Of a stretch of 27,319 nucleotides of DNA, positions 1 to 7,684 are shown piece after piece; positions within the stretch are counted from its first letter, which is position 1, and every line of letters begins with the position of its first letter. A model generated the notes under the pieces. It did not search any database, had not been told where the DNA came from, and saw only the letters and a program-made list of their open reading frames with translations. The position numbers and the translations under genes are program-made. The DNA is from Planctomycetota bacterium. Lineage in GTDB: Bacteria > Planctomycetota > B15-G4. The DNA lies in assembly GCA_003644265.1 (NCBI GenBank), contig QNBX01000048.1, positions 1-27,319 on the forward strand, given 5' to 3'.

Positions 1-119
1 AAGGCATTGGAGTTCGAGAAGTTGCGACCGGGCTGCAGGTCAGTGAGTTGGGCCGAGACCGGGCTGCCGAGCATCAGCAGGGCGGCTCCGGAAAGAGCCG
101 TCAAAAAGGAACGTCGCAT
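1..119 (-). CDS. N-terminus of an exported protein (partial, runs off left edge)
   Basis: An ATG at 117-119 on the minus strand opens a frame that stays open to base 1 (39 complete codons). The first 23 residues form a typical Sec signal peptide: MRR at the start, a hydrophobic core LTALSGAALLMLG, and a cleavage site after PVSA before QLTDLQPG. The ORF is too short to judge by length, but the signal peptide is convincing. A GGAGG (complement at 124-128) lies four bases before the ATG. The mature start, QLTDLQPGRNFSNSNA, reminds me of secreted FG-GAP/VCBS beta-propeller proteins of planctomycetes; that is an impression, since no repeat lies inside the window. The product is otherwise unknown. 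Confidence 0.6.
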   Translation of the reverse strand, partial: MRRSFLTALSGAALLMLGSPVSAQLTDLQPGRNFSNSNA

Positions 120-468
120 GAGGCCTCCGAGGAGATGCGCAAAGAAGGGTGGGGAGGAAGAACACGGGGGAGAACGCAATGCCCTCTTCGGGGAGGGAGG
201 AACGCGCCCGGATGGACCTCTGGGCCGCCACCGACGACGGACGCCGGCAGGCCGTGAGGTGCAGGGGGAGAGAGCCGCCGCAAGAGAGAAGACGCCCGGA
301 GTCTACAGCCGGCGCCAAATTCCCGACACCCACTCTATGCAGGCCAATCGTATTTTTTATGCAGCTTCAGAAGATTCCGCAGTCGCCTGACCTCGCAACC
401 CACCAATTGACAACGGGTTGCAAGAACGCCATGGCAAGGCGAGAGTTCCTGCATGAACACAGGGGGCC
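120..468. other. Non-coding stretch upstream of the exported protein
   Basis: These 349 bases lie between the stop of the LPS kinase and the start of the left-edge gene, both on the minus strand. No ORF here has convincing coding character. On the minus strand about 120-300 reads as pyrimidine-rich sequence, and an A/T-rich patch around 350-360 is the only low-GC spot nearby. The stretch probably holds the promoter and 5' leader of the left-edge gene. I could not pick a confident -35/-10 pair. Confidence 0.4.
395..421. repeat. Perfect 7-bp inverted repeat
   Basis: GCAACCC at 395-401 pairs with GGGTTGC at 415-421 across a 13-base loop that contains CAATTG. It lies about 50-75 bases past the LPS kinase stop and well upstream of the left-edge gene. 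It could be a weak transcription stop, without a following U-run on either strand, or a protein-binding site. Confidence 0.35.
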
Positions 469-1350
469 TCAGTGACGGCCCGTTCCGGAGACAAGCACGG
501 GCCTTCGTGACCAGCCGCGCCAGCGCAGTTGCCGCGCCAGCCGGCCCCGCAGGCGCCGCGACAGGGCTGCCGCGCTGAGCCCGTCCAGCCCCCCGTACTC
601 CTGCAGGAACGCCCTGCAGGCACTCCACGGGACGGCCCCCTGCCCGGCCGTCGCCGGCAGCACGCCGCGCTTGACCAATGAGCGCGTGAAGCGCGTCAGC
701 GACGCCAGGCGGGGCTCCTGACCCAGGGCCTGCCCGAGGCGGCAGCGATCCAGATCGATCACCCAGGCCAGTTCGACCGGCGCCCCATCCCCCCGGACCA
801 GCAAGTTCTTCACCTGGAGATCCCGGTGGCGCAGGCCCGCGTCGTGCAGCTTGCGCAGGGTGCGCCCCGCCAGGGCCGCCAAGGGCCTCGGATCGGCCTG
901 AGACCGCAGCGCCTCCAGCAGGTCCACGGCGCCCTCCACCCGGGCCGTGGCCAACTCCAGCCGGTGCAGGCCGCCCGGACCCGCCGTGCTGCGCACCACC
1001 ACCACCGGAGGCGTGGGACAGCCGCGCGCGGACAGCTGCTCCGCCAACAGGGCCTCGGCCCAGGGGCGGCGCCAGTTCACGAATCGATCGGGCAGCAGCG
1101 GGCCCAGCACACCTCCTCGCGTGAGCGCCTTGGCCACCAGCGCACCCGCCGCGGTGTCCAGCACGTCGATCGAGGCGCGGCCAATGTAGTCGTGCGGCAG
1201 GGGCTGCCCCCAGCTGCGGATCGGCGCGCCCGCCAACATGTCCCGCAGCGGCAGGGCCGCGACCCAGTCGCGTCGCACCGCCAAGCGCACCGGGCCCGAG
1301 CAGCTCACCTGATGCGTGCCGACAAGGCTCTGGATAGCGGGGTCGTCCAT
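469..1350 (-). CDS. Kdo/WaaP-family lipopolysaccharide core kinase
   Basis: The predicted 293-residue protein is a small eukaryotic-like kinase of the Kdo kinase/WaaP/InaA group, which phosphorylates lipid A-core sugars at the cytoplasmic face of the inner membrane. Visible signs are the RGG..GPLLPDRF segment (about 77-90) typical of Kdo kinases, a conserved KLHDAGLRHRDL run with catalytic loop HRDLQVKN (175-182; D177 and N182), and IDLDR (198-202) in place of DFG. K74 may be the ATP-binding lysine. The frame is open much further upstream (to 1698), but that part overlaps the divergent GT9 gene and has no kinase character, so I start at the ATG at 1350. No Shine-Dalgarno precedes it; TACACT ends ten bases before the ATG. 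The divergent GT9 neighbour supports an LPS core role. The exact sugar acceptor cannot be told. Confidence 0.85.
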   Translation of the reverse strand: MDDPAIQSLVGTHQVSCSGPVRLAVRRDWVAALPLRDMLAGAPIRSWGQPLPHDYIGRASIDVLDTAAGALVAKALTRGGVLGPLLPDRFVNWRRPWAEALLAEQLSARGCPTPPVVVVRSTAGPGGLHRLELATARVEGAVDLLEALRSQADPRPLAALAGRTLRKLHDAGLRHRDLQVKNLLVRGDGAPVELAWVIDLDRCRLGQALGQEPRLASLTRFTRSLVKRGVLPATAGQGAVPWSACRAFLQEYGGLDGLSAAALSRRLRGRLARQLRWRGWSRRPVLVSGTGRH

Positions 1351-1360
1351 GGCCCGGGCG

Positions 1361-1366
1361 AGTGTA
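1361..1366 (-). promoter_or_regulatory. Putative -10 hexamer (TACACT) of the LPS kinase
   Basis: On the minus strand TACACT is followed by ten bases and then the ATG at 1350. With usual -10 spacing transcription would start about three bases before the ATG, leaving no room for a ribosome binding site, and none is present. No good -35 is visible. Confidence 0.4.
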
Positions 1367-1422
1367 GCCCCCGGACGAGAATCGGCCGCCATCCAGCGTG
1401 GATGCCCTCTGTGTCGGGCTGC

Positions 1423-1428
1423 TAGCCT
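1423..1428 (+). promoter_or_regulatory. Putative -10 hexamer (TAGCCT) of the GT9 gene
   Basis: TAGCCT is followed by six bases and then the GTG at 1435. The expected transcription start coincides with the start codon, so the mRNA would be leaderless. No Shine-Dalgarno is present. It forms a divergent pair with the TACACT at 1361-1366. Confidence 0.4.
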
Positions 1429-1434
1429 GCGGCC

Positions 1435-2463
1435 GTGTCTGCGCTGACCTCCGTGCTCGTCGTCCGGCTGTCGTCCCTGGGCGATGTGCTCTTTGCCGTA
1501 CCTGCGGTGCAGCACCTTCAACGCAGCGGGCGAGCCGGCCATGTGGCCTGGCTGGTGGAGGATCGAGCCGCGGGACTGCTGCGCGAGCTGGTGCCCCTCG
1601 ACGAACTGCTGGTCTTCCCGCGCGGTCGCCGCTCGGCCTGGCCGGCCCACATCGCCGCCCTGCGCCGCCGCCGCGACGACGTCGTGCTCGATCTGCAATG
1701 CAACCTCAAGAGCCGCCTGCAGCGGATCTTCCTGCGAGCACCGCGCAAGCTGGGCTACGCCCGCCCCATCGCGCGCGAGGGCGGCGAACGCGGGCTCACC
1801 GAGAGCTTCTCGCCCTCACCCCACTGCCGCCACCGGGTGGATTGTCACCTGGCTGCCCTGTCCATGCTGGGCGTGGAGCCTCCCAGCGAAGCCCCTCGGC
1901 CCGAGCTGAAGATCCCCCGCGAGACCCGCGCGCGGGCTCGCACGCTGCTCGCCCGCGCCCCGGGCAGCGGACCCGTGGTCGTGTTGCATCCCGGCACGTC
2001 CGCGTTTGGGCAGCTCAAGCGCTGGGACCCGGCACGTTTCGCGGCGCTGGGCTCGGCGCTGGCGAGCAGCCACGAGGCGCGCCTGATCGTCACCGGCGGC
2101 CCCGGCGAGCAGGCCCTGGTGGCCGGCGTGCTGGCCAGCCTCGGCCGGCGCGCGCTGGCCGTGCCGCCCGAGGGCCTGACCATGCTGGCGGCGCTGCTGG
2201 CCGAGTCGGACCTCCTGGTGGCCTCCGACTCGCTGCCGCTGCATCTGGCCAACGCCCTGGGGACCCCCGTGGTGGGCCTCTACGGCCCCAAGGATCCGGC
2301 CATCACCGGTCCACGCTTCGATCGTTCCGAGGTGCTCACGGCGGGCGTGGCCTGTAGCCCGTGCACGCTGCGTCGCTGCTCCGACCGGCTGTGCATGCGG
2401 CGGCTGGAGGTCGACGACGTGGGCGCGGCCTGCGCGCGGCTGCTGGCGGAGCCTCGAGCATGA
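1435..2463 (+). CDS. GT9-family glycosyltransferase (ADP-heptose:LPS heptosyltransferase-like)
   Basis: The 342-residue protein has the two Rossmann halves of the GT-B heptosyltransferases (WaaC/WaaF/WaaQ type), which add heptose to the lipopolysaccharide core in the cytoplasm. The N-terminal half opens with VLVVRLSSLGDVLFAVPAV (7-25). The C-terminal half has VVLHPGTSAFGQLKRW (182-197), the nucleotide-sugar site SDSLPLHLANALGTPVVGLYGP (264-285), and a four-cysteine tail C307, C310, C315, C320. In most relatives the site reads DSGP; here it is DSLP. The GTG at 1435 is chosen because the similarity begins there and TAGCCT lies six bases upstream. The stop overlaps the next ATG in ATGA at 2460-2463, so glnE is translationally coupled. 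The donor could be another sugar. Confidence 0.9.
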   Translation: MSALTSVLVVRLSSLGDVLFAVPAVQHLQRSGRAGHVAWLVEDRAAGLLRELVPLDELLVFPRGRRSAWPAHIAALRRRRDDVVLDLQCNLKSRLQRIFLRAPRKLGYARPIAREGGERGLTESFSPSPHCRHRVDCHLAALSMLGVEPPSEAPRPELKIPRETRARARTLLARAPGSGPVVVLHPGTSAFGQLKRWDPARFAALGSALASSHEARLIVTGGPGEQALVAGVLASLGRRALAVPPEGLTMLAALLAESDLLVASDSLPLHLANALGTPVVGLYGPKDPAITGPRFDRSEVLTAGVACSPCTLRRCSDRLCMRRLEVDDVGAACARLLAEPRA

Positions 2464-5432
2464 GCGCACACGCCAGCGATCCTGCCGGCTTGATCGCCCG
2501 CCACCAGCAGGGCGAGCTGGGAGCCGCGGCCGGCGCCCGCGCCCTCGAGCAGCTGGGCTTCGCTCGCGGCGCGGAGGCTCACGCCGCCGTAGAGCAGCTG
2601 CTGGAGCACCCGCGCGCCGGCCTCGACCCGGCTGAGCTGCTGAGCGGCTGCCTGGCCGGCGCCGACCCCGACCGCGCGCTCTACAACGCCGGGCGGCTGG
2701 CCAGCGCCGAGGGCTGCCCGGCCTGTCCCGTCGAGCCCCAGGCCCTGGGGGCCTTCCTGGGGGCCAGCCAGCACATGGCCGACCTGCTGATCGGGCGCCC
2801 GGCACTGCTCTCCCAGCTGGGCCGGCCCTTCGACCCGGCGGGCGCCCCCGAGCGCTACCAGCGCGCGGGCGCCGACCATGACGCCGAGCGCGCCCTGCGC
2901 CGGGCTCAACAGGAGGATCTGCTGGCCGTGGCCTGGGCCGACATCAGCACCGGCCTCGACGTCGAGCAGGTCACGATCCTGCTCTCGCGGCTGGCCGACG
3001 CCATCGTGACCGCCGCGGCTCGGGCCTGTGGCGCCGCGCAGCACCTGGCCGTGCTGGCCCTGGGCAAGCTGGGTGGCCTGGAGCTGAACTACTCCAGCGA
3101 CATCGACCTGCTGTTCGTGCGACCCGACGAGGCCAGCGACCAGCTCTCCGCCGACGAGGCCGCGCGCCGGCTGGTGCGCCTGCTCTCGCGCCAGACCGCC
3201 GAGGGCCATCTGTACCGGGTGGACATGCGCCTGCGACCCGAGGGGTCCAGCGGCGTGCTGACCCGCCCGCTCACGAGCTGCCTGGAGTACTACGAGAGCA
3301 TGGGCCGGCCCTGGGAGCGCCAGATGCTGCTCAAGGGCCGCGTGCTGCTCGACTGCGGCCAGGCCGGCAACGCCTTCCTGCAAGGCACCCGGGCCTGGAT
3401 CCTGCGCTGCGGCCTGGACGCCGGCGCCGTGCTGCAGTTCAAGCGCCTCAAGGCCGCCAGCGAGGCGCGCAGCGCAGGCGCGGTCGACGTCAAGCAGGCC
3501 CCTGGCGGCATCCGCGACATCGAGACCATCGTGCAGTTCCTGGCCCTGTCCCACGCCAGCTCCAACCCATGGCTGCTGTGCAACGCCACCCTGCACGGCA
3601 TGGAGCGGCTGCGCGTGGGCGGCGTGCTCAACAGCATGGAGCACGCGCGGCTGCGCGCGGCGTACCTGTTTCATCGCCGGGTCGAGAACCTGCTGCAGGT
3701 CATGCACCGCGTGCAGACCCACCACCTGCCGACGGACCGCGGCCCGCTCTGCCAGCTCATGGGGCGCCCCGACGTGCGCACCTTCGAGTCCGAGCTGGAA
3801 GAGCACCGCCGGCGTGTGCGCGGCATCTTCGAGCACCACTTCGAGCGCGCCTTTCCCGCCACCGAAGGGCCCGCGGCGCAGGTGAGCCAGCTGCTGCTGG
3901 ACCCCGAGCGTGACGAGCAGCGCTTCGAGCAGGCCCTGGCGGACGCGGGGCTGTCCGATGCCGCGGGCGGCCGGCGTGTGCTGGAGCGCGCCGCGGCGCC
4001 GGTCTCGCGCTTCCTGCCCGAGTCGCGGCGACAGGTGGCGGCCCTGGCCAACTTGGCGCCGGCCCTGTTGGAACGCCTGGCCCTGGCGGCCGACCCCGAC
4101 GGCGCCCTCGACCGCTTTGAGCGCATGAGCCGGGGCGTGGGCGCGCGCGAGATCCTCTACGCCCGGCTGCGGGACGACTCGAAGCTGCTGGGCATGCTCT
4201 GTGATCTGGCGGACGGCAGCCCGCACCTGGCTGACGGGCTGGCGAGCGAGCCCTGGCTGTTCGACGCGTTCCAGGACGCCGTCTCCACCGGCAGGAGCGG
4301 GCGACGGCAGCGGCGCACCCAGCTGATCCAGCGCGACGCGGCCCACACCGACCCGTGGCTCGAGCTGGCCGACTACCGCCGCATCGAGACCCTGCGCACG
4401 GCCGTGCGCGACCTGGGCGCCGACATCGCCACGCCCGCGGTGCTGGCCGAGCTGTCGCACCTGTGCATCGACATCCTGCGCCACGGCTACGACCTGGTGC
4501 TGGCGGAGCTGCTGCGCGAGCACGGACAGCCCAGCTCCATCCGCGGCGTCTCGGGTCGGGCTCCGGCCCACATGGTCGTGCTGGCGCTGGGCAAGGTGGG
4601 CGGGTTGGAGGCCAACTACGGCTCCGACGCCGACGTGGTCTTTGTCAGCAGCGGCGACGGCGAGACCGCCAACGGCCTCTCCAACTCGGTCTTCTTCAGC
4701 CGCGTGGCCGAGGAGCTGATCGCGCGCATGGGCGGCGCCCGCGGCGGCCCGCGGTTGTACAAGCTCGACACGCGCCTGCGTCCAGAGGGCAGCAAGGGCC
4801 CGCTGGTCACGACCCTGCGCGCGTTCACGCAGTACTTCGAGTCGCCCCGGGCGGCGCTGTTCGAGCACCAAGCCCTGCTCAAGGCGCGCATCGTGGCCGG
4901 CGACGCGTCGCTGGGGCAGAGGGTGCTGCAGACCATCCGGCGCGGCCTGCGCCGCTGGGCAGCGCCGGACGACCTGATGGCACGCATGCGCGAGATGCGC
5001 GGCAAGATCGAGGCGCTGGCCGTGGGGCACGACCTCAAGCGCGGCACCGGCGGCATGGTGGACATCGAACAGCTCACCCAGGCGCTGCAGCTGGCGCACG
5101 TGGCCAAGCACCCCTCGCTGATGGTGCAGGAGACGCCGCGCGCGCTCGAGCTGCTGGCGGAGGAAGGCCTGCTCGGGCAGCACGAGGCGACCTGGTTGTC
5201 GGAGACGTACCTGTTCTTCCGGCGCGTCGAGACCCGGCTGCAGATCGCGCTGGGCGCCGACACCAAGGAGATCCCGGCGGACGGCCGTGCCCTGCGCAGC
5301 CTGGCCCTGAGGCTGGGCTACGTCGACAGCAGCGAAGGCGACGCGGGGCACCTGCTGCTCTCCGATCTGGAGGAGGCCAGCAACAACACCCGCGCGCGCT
5401 ACGAGCGACTGATGGCCCTCCCCGCGGACTGA
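2460..5432 (+). CDS. glnE: Bifunctional glutamine synthetase adenylyltransferase/adenylyl-removing enzyme
   Basis: The 990-residue protein has the duplicated architecture of GlnE, which adds and removes AMP on a tyrosine of glutamine synthetase in answer to nitrogen status (through PII in enterobacteria). The first nucleotidyltransferase domain has GKLGGLELNYSSDIDLLF (about 202-219, metal ligands D214 and D216), followed by DMRLRPEGSSG. The second has GKVGGLEANYGSDADVVF (about 711-728, D723 and D725), followed by DTRLRPEGSKG. Each is followed by a helical region. Both DxD pairs are intact, so both activities are expected. The E. coli enzyme is 946 residues. The frame is open to 2361, but the ATG at 2460 overlaps the GT9 stop (ATGA) and is preferred. 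No glnA or glnB lies nearby, so its co-transcription with an LPS glycosyltransferase is unexpected. Confidence 0.96.
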   Translation: MSAHASDPAGLIARHQQGELGAAAGARALEQLGFARGAEAHAAVEQLLEHPRAGLDPAELLSGCLAGADPDRALYNAGRLASAEGCPACPVEPQALGAFLGASQHMADLLIGRPALLSQLGRPFDPAGAPERYQRAGADHDAERALRRAQQEDLLAVAWADISTGLDVEQVTILLSRLADAIVTAAARACGAAQHLAVLALGKLGGLELNYSSDIDLLFVRPDEASDQLSADEAARRLVRLLSRQTAEGHLYRVDMRLRPEGSSGVLTRPLTSCLEYYESMGRPWERQMLLKGRVLLDCGQAGNAFLQGTRAWILRCGLDAGAVLQFKRLKAASEARSAGAVDVKQAPGGIRDIETIVQFLALSHASSNPWLLCNATLHGMERLRVGGVLNSMEHARLRAAYLFHRRVENLLQVMHRVQTHHLPTDRGPLCQLMGRPDVRTFESELEEHRRRVRGIFEHHFERAFPATEGPAAQVSQLLLDPERDEQRFEQALADAGLSDAAGGRRVLERAAAPVSRFLPESRRQVAALANLAPALLERLALAADPDGALDRFERMSRGVGAREILYARLRDDSKLLGMLCDLADGSPHLADGLASEPWLFDAFQDAVSTGRSGRRQRRTQLIQRDAAHTDPWLELADYRRIETLRTAVRDLGADIATPAVLAELSHLCIDILRHGYDLVLAELLREHGQPSSIRGVSGRAPAHMVVLALGKVGGLEANYGSDADVVFVSSGDGETANGLSNSVFFSRVAEELIARMGGARGGPRLYKLDTRLRPEGSKGPLVTTLRAFTQYFESPRAALFEHQALLKARIVAGDASLGQRVLQTIRRGLRRWAAPDDLMARMREMRGKIEALAVGHDLKRGTGGMVDIEQLTQALQLAHVAKHPSLMVQETPRALELLAEEGLLGQHEATWLSETYLFFRRVETRLQIALGADTKEIPADGRALRSLALRLGYVDSSEGDAGHLLLSDLEEASNNTRARYERLMALPAD

Positions 5433-5441
5433 ACGCGCGGG

Positions 5442-6605
5442 TCAGTCGTCGGCGTGTTCGGGCAACCACTCCGCGACCTGCGTGCAGGCCGCGTTGAAGC
5501 GCGGCTCGACGGCGCCCACCTGCCAGCTCATGCGTCCGCGCAGACTCACGCGGTACTCCAAGCGCCAGTCGGCCCCGCCCAGGAGCACGCCCTCGCGATC
5601 AAAGACGGCGGTCTGCACGTCTGCCACGACGCGGCGTTCCATCAGGTCCTCGGGCGATCCGAAGGCCGACTGGAGCAGCGGACCGGACTCGGGCGCCAGC
5701 AGGTAGCGACCATCCTGCGCCACCTGAGGCCGACCATCCGGCGCGGGCAGTGGGCGCCAGCCCAGGTCCTCGACCACGGTGTCGCCCGCCATGACGCGAA
5801 AGCGCACCGCCTGGAGCAGGCCGCGGTCCTCGGCATCGACGCCCTCATCGGCGCGAAAGACCACATCGACCCGGGGCTCGCTGCCCTCATCGCCGCCCAC
5901 AAGCACGAGCAGCCTCCCGCCCATCGCGTCGTCAGCGCCCTCGGCGTTGAAGCTGTTGAACACGACCAGCAGCTCGAGCCGGCGCAGGGCGAGGCGGTAA
6001 CCCTCGGCCTCCATCTCGGAGCGCCGCAAGTCCAAGCGCAGGGTCTCTTCGAAGGCCGTCACCTGCCGGTCCAACAGCGGGCTGCCGGTGGGGCCGACGT
6101 CCAGCGGCGAGCGCTCGGGCGCCATGGACGCTGCGATGCTCAGGGCCTGCTGAATGCTCGACTCGTGCAGCTCGTCCAGCTGCAACAGGGCCTCGTCGTA
6201 GGCCAGGGCCACGGCCTGCTCGTAGGCCTTCACTTCGGCCCGCAGCAGGGTCGAGAGGTAGCGCTCGGACGTGGCTAGCCGAGCCGGTGCCGACAGGGTC
6301 GACAGCCGCGCGGCCAGCGACACGCGAATGCTGGCGGCCCGGTCCTGGCTGGCGCGGGTCACTTCGAGCAGCGCCGTGCGCAGCTCGTGCTCGACCTCGC
6401 GGGCCCGCGAAGCGTAGGCAGGGCGCCCCAGCACATCCGTAGGCGTGTAGTCGTCCGTCTTGGTGTACAGCCCGTCATCACCTGCGACAGGCAACGAACA
6501 CGCAGCCAGCCCCAGGGTCAAGATCAGGGTCAAGATCAGGGACGGCACCGGGGGCGGCCTCAGGGCCAGCTTCGGGGCGAGAGTCAGGGCGCGGGCGGAT
6601 CTCAT
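5442..6605 (-). CDS. Lipoprotein of unknown function
   Basis: The 387-residue product starts with a lipoprotein signal: basic MRSARALTLAPK, a hydrophobic stretch, and the lipobox LAAC with C36 as the lipidated residue. Residues about 60-230 look helical and charged, with many Ala, Leu, Glu and Arg, possibly a coiled coil. The last third looks beta-rich (GGRLLVLVGG, RVDVVFRADEG, DWRLEYRVSLRG). I do not recognise a domain. The frame is open to 6731, but the ATG at 6605 has GGGAG five bases upstream and directly precedes the signal peptide. It follows the SDR gene by 44 bases and is probably the last gene of the operon. Its stop lies nine bases from the convergent glnE stop with no terminator between them. 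Confidence 0.75.
   Translation of the reverse strand: MRSARALTLAPKLALRPPPVPSLILTLILTLGLAACSLPVAGDDGLYTKTDDYTPTDVLGRPAYASRAREVEHELRTALLEVTRASQDRAASIRVSLAARLSTLSAPARLATSERYLSTLLRAEVKAYEQAVALAYDEALLQLDELHESSIQQALSIAASMAPERSPLDVGPTGSPLLDRQVTAFEETLRLDLRRSEMEAEGYRLALRRLELLVVFNSFNAEGADDAMGGRLLVLVGGDEGSEPRVDVVFRADEGVDAEDRGLLQAVRFRVMAGDTVVEDLGWRPLPAPDGRPQVAQDGRYLLAPESGPLLQSAFGSPEDLMERRVVADVQTAVFDREGVLLGGADWRLEYRVSLRGRMSWQVGAVEPRFNAACTQVAEWLPEHADD
6514..6537. repeat. 12-bp tandem duplication inside a lipoprotein signal peptide
   Basis: The unit AGGGTCAAGATC occurs twice without mismatch, followed by the first bases of a third copy. Read on the minus strand it encodes a repeated Ile-Leu-Thr-Leu in the hydrophobic core of the signal peptide. 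Being in frame, it lengthens or shortens the core by four residues per copy. Confidence 0.8.
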
Positions 6606-6649
6606 GACGGCTCCCGGTTGGACGTGCGCTGACGGGCGCGTGTTCCCGC

Positions 6650-7684
6650 TCAATCGAGGAGCCGGCACGAGCGCATCCAATCGACGGTCTGGGCCAGGCC
6701 CTCGTCGAGTGAGCGGTGCTTGTAGCCCCATTCGGCCTCGGCCAGCTCACAGGAGAAGGCCCAGCAGTGCGAGTCGATCAGATCGCGCGTGGAGGCCTCG
6801 CCCGCGCCACCGGCGAACAGCCGGCCCAGCAGGCCCTGCTTCCTGACGCCCTGAGCGGCGGGCGCCGGCACACCGGCCAGCGCGCCGAAGCGCTCGAAGA
6901 GCTGGGCCAGGCTCACGTTGTCTCCACCGCAGATGTAGCGCCAGTGGGTCCAGCGCGGCGGGGGCCAGACGCCGGAACCATCATCGGCATCCATGACCTG
7001 CAGCTGGGCGGCGGCCACGTCCTGCACATGCACCAGGTTCCAGGCCTGGCGGCCGTCGCCCGGCATGCCGCCGTAGCGCCCGGCGGCGTGGTTGGCCAGC
7101 ATGCGCACGATGCGGTTGCCCGTCGCCAAGCCGTCCACGCCCGACACGTCCCGCGCCTCGGGCCCGTACAGCATGGTGGGAACCAAGGCCAGCACCGGCT
7201 CGCCTAACGACACGCGCTGGTTGACCGCGTTCTCGGCGTCGCACTTGCTCTGCTCGTGGGCGTCGTGCATGTCGTCCGGGCTGTGCACCCAGTACTCGTC
7301 GTTGACGAAGTCCGGCACCGAGCGCGGCTCGCCCGAGCGTCCGATGGCGTAGTAGTGCGAGGTGTGCAGCAGCCGCTCGACCTTGCCGGAGGCGGCCTCA
7401 AGCAGCTGCGTCACGGCCTGGTGATTGACGCGCTCGTAGCGCGCGTCGGGCTGATCGTCGCGGGTCTCGGCGGCCAGGTTGAACACGCGCTGCACGCCGT
7501 CCAACGCCCGCGCGATGTCGGCGGCGTCGCACAGGTCTCCCTGCACCAACTCGACGCCGTCCAGGCCCGAGGTGTCGCTGCCCTCGCGCACCAGCACGCG
7601 CACCTGACGGCCCTGTTCGACCAGCAGCTTGACCAGCTGCCGGCCCAGGTATCCGGTGCCCCCCGTCACCAGGTACCGAGTCAT
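6650..7684 (-). CDS. NAD-dependent epimerase/dehydratase (extended SDR)
   Basis: The 344-residue protein is an extended short-chain dehydrogenase of the atypical nucleoside-diphosphate-sugar epimerase or 3-beta-HSD/DFR-like group. It starts MTRYLVTGGTGYLGRQLV, with the dinucleotide motif GGTGYLG at 8-14, then GDL at 49-51 and the conserved SS/TS strand (T108, S109). The active-site YxxxK of the family is HEQSK (H143 to K147), so the catalytic tyrosine is replaced by histidine. A C-terminal substrate domain follows (LVPTMLYGPE, YICGGDN). The frame is open to 8038; the ATG at 7684 is chosen because it overlaps the stop of the phosphodiesterase gene in ATGA and begins the Rossmann fold. The coupled gene suggests a shared role in envelope or lipid chemistry. 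The substrate is unknown. Confidence 0.88.
   Translation of the reverse strand: MTRYLVTGGTGYLGRQLVKLLVEQGRQVRVLVREGSDTSGLDGVELVQGDLCDAADIARALDGVQRVFNLAAETRDDQPDARYERVNHQAVTQLLEAASGKVERLLHTSHYYAIGRSGEPRSVPDFVNDEYWVHSPDDMHDAHEQSKCDAENAVNQRVSLGEPVLALVPTMLYGPEARDVSGVDGLATGNRIVRMLANHAAGRYGGMPGDGRQAWNLVHVQDVAAAQLQVMDADDGSGVWPPPRWTHWRYICGGDNVSLAQLFERFGALAGVPAPAAQGVRKQGLLGRLFAGGAGEASTRDLIDSHCWAFSCELAEAEWGYKHRSLDEGLAQTVDWMRSCRLLD

Noticed and set aside
395..421. Inverted repeat as a Rho-independent terminator of the LPS kinase gene
   Set aside because: The stem is only 7 bp, the loop is 13 bases and no U-run follows on the minus strand.
2280..5351. 1023-codon open frame antisense to glnE
   Set aside because: It is antisense to an unmistakable GlnE. 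Composition is Gln/Arg/Ala/His-rich without any domain, as expected from G/C-ending codons read on the other strand.
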